DNA of 64,000 nt from an uncultured Mycoplasmatota bacterium (GTDB lineage Bacteria > Bacillota_I > Bacilli_A > RF39 > UBA660), in NCBI GenBank assembly GCA_900551455.1, contig URVV01000004.1:22330-86329 (forward strand), in the 5' to 3' direction. The stretch's first letter is position 1, and every line of letters starts with the position of its first letter. Position numbers and translations under genes: made by a program. Under the pieces are notes generated by a model, which was given only the letters and a program-made list of their open reading frames with translations, ran no database searches and was not told where the DNA came from. Below are positions 22,836 through 31,224 of the stretch, one piece after another.

Positions 22836-24206
22836 CTAAAAATCACAATTTCCTGGAGTTCTCGGATAAGGAATTACATCTCTTATATTATCTACACCAG
22901 TTAAATATATAAGTAATCTTTCAAATCCCATACCAAATCCTGAATGAACACATCCTCCAAATTTTCTCAACTTTAGGTACCAGTCAAAATCTTCTTCTTT
23001 CATTCCCAATTCTCTAATTCTCTCTAATAACTTATCATAATTCTCTTCTCTTTGACTACCACCAATAAGTTCACCTGCTGAAGGAACTTCTAAATCTACT
23101 GCTGCCACCGTCTTACCATCATCATTTTGTTTCATATAAAACGCCTTAATATCCTTAGGCCAATTTTTAATAAATACCGGTCCATCAAAATATTCAGTAA
23201 TATATTTCTCGTGTTCTCTTGCTATATCTTCGCCATATTCAGGAGTAAATTCCCATTTAACTGGAGCCTCTTTTAAAATTTTAATAACCTCTTCGTGATC
23301 TATTCTCACAAAGTTACTATTTATTAACTTGTTAAGCTTATTTAAAAGACCCTTTTCTACATAACTATCAAAAAATTCCATTTCTTCCTTACAGTGTTCT
23401 AATACATACTTAACAACAAACTTTAACATTTCTTCCATCACGTCCATATCTCCATCAAGATCACAAAATGCCATTTCTGGTTCAATCATCCAAAACTCTG
23501 AAGCGTGAGTTTTAGTATTTGAATTTTCTGCCCTAAACGTTGGCCCAAAAGTATAAATTCTCTTATAAGCTAAAGCAAAAGTTTCCCCTTCAAGTTGTCC
23601 AGTAACAGCAAGTCCAACTTTTTTGTTAAAGAAATCTTTATTATAATCAACTTCCCCATTTTTAGCCACTCTATCTAAATCAAGTGTTGTAACCTGAAAC
23701 ATTTGTCCAGCCCCTTCACCATCATTTGCTGTAATAATAGGTGTATGAACATAAACATAATCTTTTTCTTGAAAAAACTTATGAATAGCATATGCAGCTA
23801 CACTTCTAACCTTAAATACCGCTTTAAACAAATTAGTTCTTGGTCTAAGATAAGCAATTTCTCTTAAAAATTCACGAGTAGGTCTTCCTTTAGATTGTAA
23901 AGGATAATCATCAGGACAATCTCCAAGTAGTATTATATCACTAGCTTTTAACTCAAAGTCTTGCTTTCCTTCTGATTTAACTAAAACACCCTTTGCAGTT
24001 ATCGCTGATCCAATATGTAATTTCTGAATATCATCAAAATTTTTCAAACTATTATCATAAACAATTTGTAAATTTTCAAAAAAAGTTCCATCATTAAAAT
24101 CAATAAAACCAAATTCTTTTTGTTTACGATGATTTCTAATCCATCCATTAACAGTTATTTCTTTTCCAACATAATCATTTTTAAACAAATCTCTAACATC
24201 TAACAT
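22836..24206 (-). CDS. asnS: Asparaginyl-tRNA synthetase
   Basis: A 456-residue class IIb synthetase charging tRNA-Asn. An N-terminal OB-fold anticodon-binding domain (EITVNGWIRNHRKQKEFGFIDFNDGTFFENLQIVYD) is followed by motif 2 (FGPTFRAENSNTKTHASEFWMIEPEM) and motif 3 (GFGMGFERLLIYLTGVDNIRDVIPYPRTPGNC). The Asn-type signature distinguishes it from AspS. No T-box leader is visible in the 45 nt before the start, so it is probably constitutively expressed from a promoter shared with or near the XRE gene. Confidence 0.98.
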   Translation of the reverse strand: MLDVRDLFKNDYVGKEITVNGWIRNHRKQKEFGFIDFNDGTFFENLQIVYDNSLKNFDDIQKLHIGSAITAKGVLVKSEGKQDFELKASDIILLGDCPDDYPLQSKGRPTREFLREIAYLRPRTNLFKAVFKVRSVAAYAIHKFFQEKDYVYVHTPIITANDGEGAGQMFQVTTLDLDRVAKNGEVDYNKDFFNKKVGLAVTGQLEGETFALAYKRIYTFGPTFRAENSNTKTHASEFWMIEPEMAFCDLDGDMDVMEEMLKFVVKYVLEHCKEEMEFFDSYVEKGLLNKLNKLINSNFVRIDHEEVIKILKEAPVKWEFTPEYGEDIAREHEKYITEYFDGPVFIKNWPKDIKAFYMKQNDDGKTVAAVDLEVPSAGELIGGSQREENYDKLLERIRELGMKEEDFDWYLKLRKFGGCVHSGFGMGFERLLIYLTGVDNIRDVIPYPRTPGNCDF

Positions 24207-24251
24207 GATATTCCTTCTTTCTTAAAGATATTATATCATAAAAACATCATA

Positions 24252-24605
24252 TTATATACGTTTTTTGTAAAGTGAATTAAAAAATCTTCTTGGTTCAGTT
24301 GCTATATAGTTATATAAAGAAGGCAATCTACGCAATTCTCTAATTATTTCTAAGTCAGTAAGAGCCAACATAACTGAAACACTTTCATCACCATCACAAA
24401 CAGCACTAAGTTCTCTTCCCATTAAATAGTCGGCAGAAATATTAAAAACTTCCAACATTTTTTCCATAACTTCCATACTAGGTACTCTTATCCCTTTTTC
24501 ATATCCAGAAATAGAAACCTTAGTAACACCCAAAAGTTTTCCAAGCTCCTCTTGACTCATATGCCTTTCTTTTCGCAATTCTTTTATTCTACACCCTAAT
24601 ACCAT
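24252..24605 (-). CDS. XRE-family regulator
   Basis: A 117-residue protein. Residues ~5-62 are a Cro/CI HTH (CRIKELRKERHMSQEELGKLLGVTKVSISGYEKGIRVPSMEVMEKMLEVFNISADYLMG). The C-terminal ~50 residues (DLEIIRELRRLPSLYNYIATEPRRFFNSLYKKR) are basic. GAAAGGAT is the likely ribosome site. It sits between ssb and asnS on the same strand; its target is unknown. Confidence 0.85.
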   Translation of the reverse strand: MVLGCRIKELRKERHMSQEELGKLLGVTKVSISGYEKGIRVPSMEVMEKMLEVFNISADYLMGRELSAVCDGDESVSVMLALTDLEIIRELRRLPSLYNYIATEPRRFFNSLYKKRI

Positions 24606-24660
24606 AATTCCATTATCCTTTCATTATAAATTTTACTATAAATAACTTAAAAGAAAAAGT

Positions 24661-25095
24661 TTATTTTTTCTTTTTATCATTCTTGTTTTGATTTTCACCA
24701 ACATTGGTATTATCTAATACATTATCTAATTTCTTTGTATCCCTATTTACACTATTATCTTCATCCTTTAATTTTTCCGCCGAAGATAAAAAAGTAACTC
24801 TTTCAGCCACAATCTCAGTTCTTTTAAACTTATTTCCGTCTTCTTTTTCAACAATTCTTGTTTGAAGTCTTCCCTTAACTCCAATAACATCTCCTGTTCT
24901 ACAGTATTCAGCAGTATTTTCTGCTACATTTGTCCACAAAGTACAATCAAAAAAGTCCGTATCATATTCTCCATTAGTATTTTTAAAAGCTCTATTTACA
25001 GCTAAAGTCACAACACTAATCTTTTTGCCAGATTCAGTTAATTGCAATTCAGGATTTCTAACCAATCTTCCAACCAAAATAACTTGATTTAACAT
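24661..25095 (-). CDS. ssb: Single-stranded DNA-binding protein, second chromosomal copy
   Basis: About 144 residues from the ATG preceded by AAAGGAGG; the upstream in-frame start would add 16 untypical residues. OB fold: LNQVILVGRLVRNPELQLTESGKKISVVTLAVNRAFKN, DFFDCTLWTNVAENTAEYCRTGDVIGVKGRLQTR, KRTEIVAERVTFLS. The tail is hydrophilic and ends in KNDKKKK instead of the DDDLPF partner-binding tip found on the SSB at 62704, so it should not recruit SSB-interacting proteins in the same way. It may be a specialised paralogue (compare SsbB-like proteins). Confidence 0.93.
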   Translation of the reverse strand: MLNQVILVGRLVRNPELQLTESGKKISVVTLAVNRAFKNTNGEYDTDFFDCTLWTNVAENTAEYCRTGDVIGVKGRLQTRIVEKEDGNKFKRTEIVAERVTFLSSAEKLKDEDNSVNRDTKKLDNVLDNTNVGENQNKNDKKKK

Positions 25096-25224
25096 CTCTA
25101 TTCCTCCTTTCCAAAAAGAATATAACATAATGTAAAAAGCCAATCAAATAAAAAAAATTAATTCTTGTTATAAACAAAACTCCCAAATCAAATAAATGTT
25201 TAAAATAAAAGTATAATCTTCTCA

Positions 25225-25250
25225 AAAACAAATAAATATTTATTTGTTTT
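25225..25250. repeat. 26-bp perfect palindrome upstream of ssb
   Basis: AAAACAAATAAAT followed directly by its reverse complement, with no spacer, about 130 nt before the ssb start. It contains only A/T plus one C/G pair. It could be a protein-binding site or a cruciform; no T-run pattern of a typical terminator beyond the palindrome itself. The surrounding 25096-25339 region holds no gene. Confidence 0.6.
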
Positions 25251-25280
25251 CTTCCAAAAATAAAAAAATGTCAAAAAATA

Positions 25281-25310
25281 AAAAAGTCAAATAATAAATT
25301 TGACTTTTTA
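25281..25310. terminator. Terminator downstream of the amidase gene
   Basis: Stem AAAAAGTCAAA-loop-TTTGACTTTTT with A/T runs on both sides, usable in either direction. It lies 30-60 nt past the minus-strand amidase stop. Confidence 0.8.
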
Positions 25311-25339
25311 TTAATTTAACACTAATTTTACATATTTAT

Positions 25340-26587
25340 TTAATTACTACCCCTAAGAGAACCCACAACATCAGTAATTCCTTTAGCATATGTATCCATT
25401 TTTGTTTTCATATTCTCTAAATCACTCTTATTAGAAATATAACCTAACTCCAGTAAATAAGTCTCAGTACCAACATTACTATTATAATATGGATTACCAA
25501 GAATTTTTTCATTTCTATTATCTACGTAAGCTCCAGTAACAATTCCACCAGTTTCCCTAATAATGTAGTAGTATATAGATTTTGTAGTAATATCATAAGG
25601 TTTTAGATCCTTACTCTCATAATCCTTCATAGAACTATCAATATCATCTTGTGTAAACTTTCTCGTATAAATTCCTTCAAATAATCTATTAATTCTATTT
25701 CCTGAATACTTTAATCCTGTATTAGAAGTAATACTTTCTCCTAGTTTTTTAGCAAAATCAAAATTAATATCACTTGCCGTATATATTTCTAGCCCATTAA
25801 CCGAAGTTGCCACACTACTATTCATATGTAGTGAAAATAAATATTTAGCGTGTACTTCATAAGGAACAACTGCTCTTCCATGTACTCCATATTCATTTAA
25901 CTTATCATTTTTAGTTAATTGCCCAGGTTCATGCGTTAACTTAACTTTAAAACCTTTATCCTCTAACAATTTCTTTACCTTTACCGCTAAATCCATTGTA
26001 AAATCAGATTCTTTAGAACCATATCTATTAGCTCCTCCATCCATTCCTCCGTGACCAGGATCAATAACTATATCATATACATTACTATCTGTATTCTCCG
26101 CCACACAAACCATCATTGTCGGATAACTATCTTCACTATTAATTACAATTTTATTATTAACATTACTAAAAGTATAATAAATCGTTTCTTTATAATTACT
26201 ACTATTATTTAAAGCATAGTATTTATATGATTCTATTCCATCTTGATCTGTTTCTTTGTTTCTTAAAAACAAGTAATAATTACCTCTTGGAATTGTCTCT
26301 AAATCATATCCCTCATTAATATAGTTAGATAAATTAAATCCCTCGTTTATCTTATTAAGTCCAATTGATATAAATTCCCCATTATATAAAACCAAATCTA
26401 CATTCTCATCAATATTTCTATTACTATGTAAATTAAGATGAGTTCCATATACATAAATTTCATCAATCTCAACTCGCTCTTCTTCAATTTTCAATTTAGG
26501 AATACCCTTATCACGATATGTGTTATAAAGAATATATCCACAAAAAAACATAAACAAACATAAAAGTCCAATTAAAACCTTCTTCAT
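25340..26587 (-). CDS. N-acetylmuramoyl-L-alanine amidase (Amidase_3), membrane anchored
   Basis: About 415 residues from the ATG preceded by GGAGGTGA. The N-terminal segment (KKVLIGLLCLFMFFCGYILY) is a signal anchor; residues ~30-175 form a beta-rich domain of unknown type. The C-terminal ~230 residues are a zinc amidase: VIDPGHGGMDGGANRYGSKESDF (His and Glu ligands), YLFSLHMNSS (second His) and a closing ...GGIVTGAYVDNR...YLLELGYISNKSD (Glu). It cleaves the amide between MurNAc and the stem peptide. A role in spore cortex or germination (CwlD-like) is possible but the extra domain argues for a vegetative wall enzyme. Confidence 0.9.
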   Translation of the reverse strand: MKKVLIGLLCLFMFFCGYILYNTYRDKGIPKLKIEEERVEIDEIYVYGTHLNLHSNRNIDENVDLVLYNGEFISIGLNKINEGFNLSNYINEGYDLETIPRGNYYLFLRNKETDQDGIESYKYYALNNSSNYKETIYYTFSNVNNKIVINSEDSYPTMMVCVAENTDSNVYDIVIDPGHGGMDGGANRYGSKESDFTMDLAVKVKKLLEDKGFKVKLTHEPGQLTKNDKLNEYGVHGRAVVPYEVHAKYLFSLHMNSSVATSVNGLEIYTASDINFDFAKKLGESITSNTGLKYSGNRINRLFEGIYTRKFTQDDIDSSMKDYESKDLKPYDITTKSIYYYIIRETGGIVTGAYVDNRNEKILGNPYYNSNVGTETYLLELGYISNKSDLENMKTKMDTYAKGITDVVGSLRGSN

Positions 26588-26603
26588 ATTCACCTCCATA
26601 TAA

Positions 26604-27911
26604 TTATTTGTTTATATTATCAGCTAACAATCTATTAAGCTCAACTGCATACTCCATAGGTAGTTCATCTCTAAAAGCATTAACAAAACCTAAAATAATT
26701 AACTCTTTCGCTGTATCCTCACCTATTCCTCTACTCATTAAATAAAATAACTTATCCTCTTCAATCTTAGCTACAGTAGCCTCATGTTCTAAATAAGAAC
26801 TATCATTTAAAACCATATTTTTAGGAATCGTATCACTTTTTGATTTTTTATCCAAAATAATCGTATCACATTTAACATTACTAACAGAATGAATAGCCTC
26901 TTTACTAATTCTAACAGTACCTCTATAAGTAGCATTACCTCCATTCGAAGCAATAGACTTTGATACAATATTACTCTTCGTATATGGAGCTAAATGAATC
27001 ATCTTAGCCCCAGAATCCTGTATCTGTCCTGCAGAAGCCGCTGCTATTGTAATACAATTTCCCCTTGCTCTCTTCCCATTAAGAATACAACAAGGATACT
27101 TCATATTAGTTTTAGAACCAATATTACCATCAATCCATTCCATCAGTCCATCTTCATCCACAATAGCCCTTTTAGTAACAAGATTATATACATCATTTGA
27201 CCAATTCTGAATAGTCGTATATCTACACTTAGATCTCTTACCAACATATATTTCCACCACAGCTGCATGTAAAGCATCTTCCGTATAAGTTGGTGCAGTA
27301 CAACCTTCAATATAATGCAGTTCACTATCATCATCCACAATAATCAAAGTTCTTTCAAATTGTCCCATATTCTTACTATTAATTCTAAAATAACTCTGAA
27401 GAGGTCTATCTAACTTTGTATTTTTAGGAATATAGATAAAAGTGCCCCCACTCCAAACAGCCCCATTTAAAGCTGTATACTTATTCTCATCATATAAAAC
27501 TAAATTATTAAAATACTTTTTAAATAATTCTGGATATTTCTTTAAAGCACTATCCGTATCCATAAAAATAACATTCTTCTTTTCCAATTCCTTAATCATA
27601 TTATGATAAATTACTTCACTATCATATTGTGCACCAATTCCATCTAAATATTTATTTTCCGCAGCAATTACTCCTAAATCTCTAAATTCATTTCTAATAG
27701 CACAATTAATCTTTTCCCAATCATTCGTAAGTTCCTGAGTTCTCTCCTTATAGTAAGTAATTTTATCAAAGTCAACTTCAATTTTAGGTCCCCAATCCGG
27801 ATCTTTAGTCTTATCAAAGTATAGAAAAGAATTAACCCTAAAATCTCTCATCCATTCTGGTTCATTTTTAATACTTGATATTTTCTCAACAATATCTCTT
27901 GTTAATTTCAT
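26604..27911 (-). CDS. sufB: Fe-S cluster assembly scaffold SufB
   Basis: A 435-residue SufB, slightly shorter than usual (~465). It builds Fe-S clusters as part of the SufBC(2)D complex. Recognisable segments: EPEWMRDFR, DWGPKIEVDFDKITYY, HYIEGCTAPTY (the conserved Cys), TIQNWSNDVYNLVTKR, a beta-helix core, and the C-terminal SDTIPKNMVLNDSSYLEHEATVAKIEEDKLFYLMSRG. In most Bacillota sufB ends the sufCDSUB operon; here truB is upstream and no other suf gene is nearby, so the rest must be elsewhere. It is followed within 20 nt by the amidase gene. Confidence 0.94.
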   Translation of the reverse strand: MKLTRDIVEKISSIKNEPEWMRDFRVNSFLYFDKTKDPDWGPKIEVDFDKITYYKERTQELTNDWEKINCAIRNEFRDLGVIAAENKYLDGIGAQYDSEVIYHNMIKELEKKNVIFMDTDSALKKYPELFKKYFNNLVLYDENKYTALNGAVWSGGTFIYIPKNTKLDRPLQSYFRINSKNMGQFERTLIIVDDDSELHYIEGCTAPTYTEDALHAAVVEIYVGKRSKCRYTTIQNWSNDVYNLVTKRAIVDEDGLMEWIDGNIGSKTNMKYPCCILNGKRARGNCITIAAASAGQIQDSGAKMIHLAPYTKSNIVSKSIASNGGNATYRGTVRISKEAIHSVSNVKCDTIILDKKSKSDTIPKNMVLNDSSYLEHEATVAKIEEDKLFYLMSRGIGEDTAKELIILGFVNAFRDELPMEYAVELNRLLADNINK

Positions 27912-28025
27912 ATATTCACCTCGAGTAACACACCTTAATTATAGCAAATTTACTTAAATAAGTACATTATTTTCCTTTAAAAATATAACTTTACAGTAGG
28001 TTAACAATAATAAATAAAAAAGAAC

Positions 28026-28889
28026 CTATAAAAACATTTTATAAGCTCTACAAATTCCCTCATTATTTTTATATAAAGCTAACAACCTTTTTTCATTATC
28101 TAAAATAAAAGCCATTTCTTCTTTAAATAAACCTCTAATTGCTACACCATTCTTAATCTTAAAAGCCATCTCATCTTGCACAATAATTCTCTTAATCTCT
28201 TTAAAAGCATCTAATATATCAATAACTTTTCCCCGATCACTTAAAATATCTTCTAAAGTATTCGCATCTTCTATTAAAAAACATCCTTGTTTAGTTCTAA
28301 CCAGACTATTCATAACTGCCGGACAACCTAATTTCTCTCCAATATCTCTTACCAAACTTCTAATATAAGTCCCTTTACTAACATTACATTTAATATTAAA
28401 AGAAATCTTTCCCTCACATCTCTTAATATCACTACATAGCATAATCTTATTAATTGTAACTTCTCTCCTTGGCAAGTTAACCTCTACATTACTCCTCGCA
28501 TAATCATATAGTTTTCTACCATTAATCTTAATTGCCGAATACTTAGGAACCTCTTGCAAATAAGTTCCTAAAAAAGAATTAACGGCTGTAATAATTTCCC
28601 CATCCGTATAATCAACATCACATTCATCAGTTATCTTGCCATCCATATCTATCGTATCAGTACTTATTCCCAAAGTAATTCCCGCTATATATTCTTTATT
28701 ATTACTAGTTAAAAGTTCACTCATTTTTAATGCCTTACCCATACATAAAACTAAAACTCCACTAGCTAAAGGATCTAAAGTTCCCGTATGTCCAACCTTC
28801 TTCGTATTAAATTTCTTACAAACAATATTAACAATATCTCTACTCGTATATCCAATTTCCTTATTAACAGCAATAATACCATCTATCAT
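28026..28889 (-). CDS. truB: tRNA pseudouridine(55) synthase
   Basis: A 287-residue TruB making pseudouridine 55 in the T-loop. GHTGTLDPLASGVLVL carries the catalytic Asp. IAVNKEIGYTSRDIV is the N-terminal signature, and the C-terminal PUA-like domain (residues ~235-287) is present. It overlaps the nrnA end by 4 nt and is the last gene of the nusA-infB operon. Confidence 0.96.
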   Translation of the reverse strand: MIDGIIAVNKEIGYTSRDIVNIVCKKFNTKKVGHTGTLDPLASGVLVLCMGKALKMSELLTSNNKEYIAGITLGISTDTIDMDGKITDECDVDYTDGEIITAVNSFLGTYLQEVPKYSAIKINGRKLYDYARSNVEVNLPRREVTINKIMLCSDIKRCEGKISFNIKCNVSKGTYIRSLVRDIGEKLGCPAVMNSLVRTKQGCFLIEDANTLEDILSDRGKVIDILDAFKEIKRIIVQDEMAFKIKNGVAIRGLFKEEMAFILDNEKRLLALYKNNEGICRAYKMFL

Positions 28890-29827
28890 CTATTAATTAC
28901 CTTTATACTTTCCTCAATTAATCTCTTTTTCATCTCTAAAAAATCTAAATTAATTAAAGCCCCTGCCGCAAATTCATGCCCATTACCACCAAATATCATA
29001 GCTATTTCATTAACTTTCACTAATCCATTAGATCTAAATGAAATTCTATAACCATCATCTTCTCTTACAAATATTGATACCTCTACACCAGAAATATTTC
29101 TTCCAATATCTACTAATCCCTCGTGATCACCAAGTAAAGCCTTAGTATTTACCATATCATCCTTTGTAATATAAGAAAAAGCAATCTTTCCTTCATCAAA
29201 AAACTCTAATCTATTCATCGTCAATTTCGCAAGTTCAAATTGTGCTCTACTCCTTCTTGCCAAAACTATGTCATATAACTCATACAAATTAACTTTATCC
29301 ATTAATTCCAACATCATCTTAAAAGTTTCTTTATTAACATTATTGTTCCTAAAACCACCAGTATCAGTTAAGACTCCCACTGTAAGAGCTACACCAATAT
29401 CCTTACTTATCTCAACATTCCAATCCTTAAATAAATAATAGATACTCTGCGAACAAGCCGGATCATTTCCAACAACATAATTAACATCTGCATACTTAGT
29501 ATTAGCAAAATGATGATCAATATTAACTGTCCTCTTACATCTTGAAAACTCCTCATTAACTTGTCCAATTCTCTCTTTCGTAGCACAATCAACAACAATA
29601 GCTAAATCATATTCTCTAGTATCTCTATCAACAGAATTGTTGATAAAAGGAATAAAACCAAATAAAGGAGGATATTTAGGTAATAACACCCTAACATCCT
29701 TACCAATATCCTTTAACATTAAATACAATGCCATTATACTACCAATCGCATCTCCATCAGGGTTTATATGTGTAAGTAAAAGAATTGAATTACTATTATT
29801 AATTAATTCCCAAATCTTACTTTTCAT
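28886..29827 (-). CDS. nrnA: Bifunctional oligoribonuclease/PAP phosphatase NrnA, DHH family
   Basis: About 313 residues from the ATG preceded by AAAGGAT (an earlier start would add 21 residues of non-family sequence). DHH/DHHA1 phosphoesterase that degrades nanoRNAs and 3'-phosphoadenosine-5'-phosphate. Motifs: LTHINPDGDAIGS, IVVDCATKERIG, NIDHHFANTKY (DHH), LTVGVLTDTGGF, and DHHA1 GGNGHEFAAGALI. It overlaps rbfA by 11 nt and truB by 4 nt. Confidence 0.95.
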   Translation of the reverse strand: MKSKIWELINNSNSILLLTHINPDGDAIGSIMALYLMLKDIGKDVRVLLPKYPPLFGFIPFINNSVDRDTREYDLAIVVDCATKERIGQVNEEFSRCKRTVNIDHHFANTKYADVNYVVGNDPACSQSIYYLFKDWNVEISKDIGVALTVGVLTDTGGFRNNNVNKETFKMMLELMDKVNLYELYDIVLARRSRAQFELAKLTMNRLEFFDEGKIAFSYITKDDMVNTKALLGDHEGLVDIGRNISGVEVSIFVREDDGYRISFRSNGLVKVNEIAMIFGGNGHEFAAGALINLDFLEMKKRLIEESIKVINR

Positions 29828-30155
29828 GGTTGATCCTTTCAATAATATCATCAATTCTATGCCCATATTCCACTGATTCATCATACACAAAATGAATTTC
29901 CGGCATCTTTCTTAACTGAACCTTTTCACAAAGTCTACTCCTAATAAAACCACTAGCCTTATTAAGAGCTTCAGTAACTTGCCTTCTATTCTCTTCATTA
30001 CTAGTAAAATATACCTTTGCAAAAGATAAATCATTAGTAATTTTAACCTCAGTAATAGTTACAAACTTAACATCCTTATCCTTAATATCATTATGTAATA
30101 TCTCACTAATCTTCTCTACAAAAGTATTATTAAGTCTTTCCATCTTTATACTCAT
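29817..30155 (-). CDS. rbfA: 30S ribosome-binding factor A
   Basis: A 112-residue KH-like protein needed for late 16S rRNA processing and cold adaptation. Signatures: FVEKISEILHNDIKDKDVKFVTITEVKITNDLSFAKVYFT and ALNKASGFIRSRLCEKVQLRKMPEIHFVYDESVEYGHRIDDII. Normal length. Its 3' end overlaps the nrnA start. Confidence 0.96.
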   Translation of the reverse strand: MSIKMERLNNTFVEKISEILHNDIKDKDVKFVTITEVKITNDLSFAKVYFTSNEENRRQVTEALNKASGFIRSRLCEKVQLRKMPEIHFVYDESVEYGHRIDDIIERINHEK

Positions 30156-30165
30156 AATATCCGCC

Positions 30166-30543
30166 CTATCTACGTTTTTTAGTTACTATATCATAAATTT
30201 TATCAACAGCTTCTTCCAGAGTTATCTCACTCTTACTTTCTCTAACCTTTTTCTCCTCAAGTAATTTCAAACCATAAGCTATTCTCTCAGCAACCCTATA
30301 CCCAATTGCAAAGTAATATCTCTCCTTGGCAAGTTCCTCATCAGTAAGCCTAAAACCCTCATCAAAGAATTTTTTCCCAAGAGCAATATCCTGATCCTTT
30401 GTAGAAGTCTCATTGTATGAAGGATATCTCTTACTAGCCATCCATTGTAGATAATTCTTTTCATTCATTCGACGTACAGCAATTCTCGCAGCTATACCTT
30501 TACCATTTAATTTCTCTTTCATTCTTAATTCATCAAAACTCAT
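30166..30543 (-). CDS. Hypothetical basic/helical protein in the infB-rbfA interval
   Basis: A 125-residue protein I do not recognise. It has an N-terminal basic part (RMKEKLNGKGIAARIAVRRMNEKNYLQWMASKRYPSYNE). The C-terminal helix contains FAIGYRVAERIAYGLKLLEE, which echoes a motif repeated in the preceding 218-residue protein. It lies 10 nt before rbfA and 19 nt after that gene, tightly packed in a translation operon. Confidence 0.75.
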   Translation of the reverse strand: MSFDELRMKEKLNGKGIAARIAVRRMNEKNYLQWMASKRYPSYNETSTKDQDIALGKKFFDEGFRLTDEELAKERYYFAIGYRVAERIAYGLKLLEEKKVRESKSEITLEEAVDKIYDIVTKKRR

Positions 30544-30562
30544 AATTCACCTCTTTCATCCT

Positions 30563-31219
30563 TTATCTTGAATGCTTTTTTTCATCAGCATTTAACTGAT
30601 TAACTACATTTCCTGCATATTCAATTCCATTTAGAAAATACTTATTATCACGAAGCCAATCAGACGGAGGTCTCTCTTGATCAAATACAAACTTTAAACC
30701 ATCTCTCATAAATCCATAAAGATATCCCAAAGTAAACAATCCCTGCGTATATCCAATTGCAAAACTACCAGAACCATATACCTCACTATCAATATTATTA
30801 TGCATTTCCTTAATTTCATCTAAATTATAACCAAGAATTCCACACTTATATCCAATTTCTTTCTGATTGCTCTTATTATTTTTATCAACCATATTAATTC
30901 CAAATAATTGATCAAAAGTATAATTTCTAAACTCTTCCTTATCACTATCATAACGTTCTTCAGTTATAAACTTTCTAAAAATAACTACCCCTTGTAAATA
31001 TCCACGAACAAATTCTCTATCCATAAAATTATCATCATTAGTAATATCAACCATTTTTCCTGCAAATAGAAATCCATTTCTATAACTATTATGTTTATTC
31101 ATTCTATTAATATTATTACTACTCTCTCTATTTAAAGCAAGTTTCTCATTAAAATATCTACTTGCTCTAGTCGTATCACCAAATAATTTACAATATTTAT
31201 ATGAATCATATAACTCCAT
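30563..31219 (-). CDS. Hypothetical protein with repeated GYxxG helices
   Basis: A 218-residue protein of unknown family. Short Gly/aromatic motifs recur about every 35-40 residues: YRNGFLFAGKMVD, FVRGYLQGVVIF, IGYKCGILGYNLD, FAIGYTQGLFTLGYLYG and FLNGIEYAGNVVN. This suggests a repeat of helical hairpins. There is no signal peptide. It lies 5 nt after infB and 19 nt before the 125-residue protein. Position in the infB-rbfA operon suggests a ribosome or translation link (inference). Confidence 0.75.
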   Translation of the reverse strand: MELYDSYKYCKLFGDTTRASRYFNEKLALNRESSNNINRMNKHNSYRNGFLFAGKMVDITNDDNFMDREFVRGYLQGVVIFRKFITEERYDSDKEEFRNYTFDQLFGINMVDKNNKSNQKEIGYKCGILGYNLDEIKEMHNNIDSEVYGSGSFAIGYTQGLFTLGYLYGFMRDGLKFVFDQERPPSDWLRDNKYFLNGIEYAGNVVNQLNADEKKHSR

Positions 31220-31224
31220 AACTA

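Noticed and set aside
24207..24251. T-box riboswitch before asnS (and before cysS)
   Set aside because: The upstream gaps are too short or lack the specifier and antiterminator pattern.
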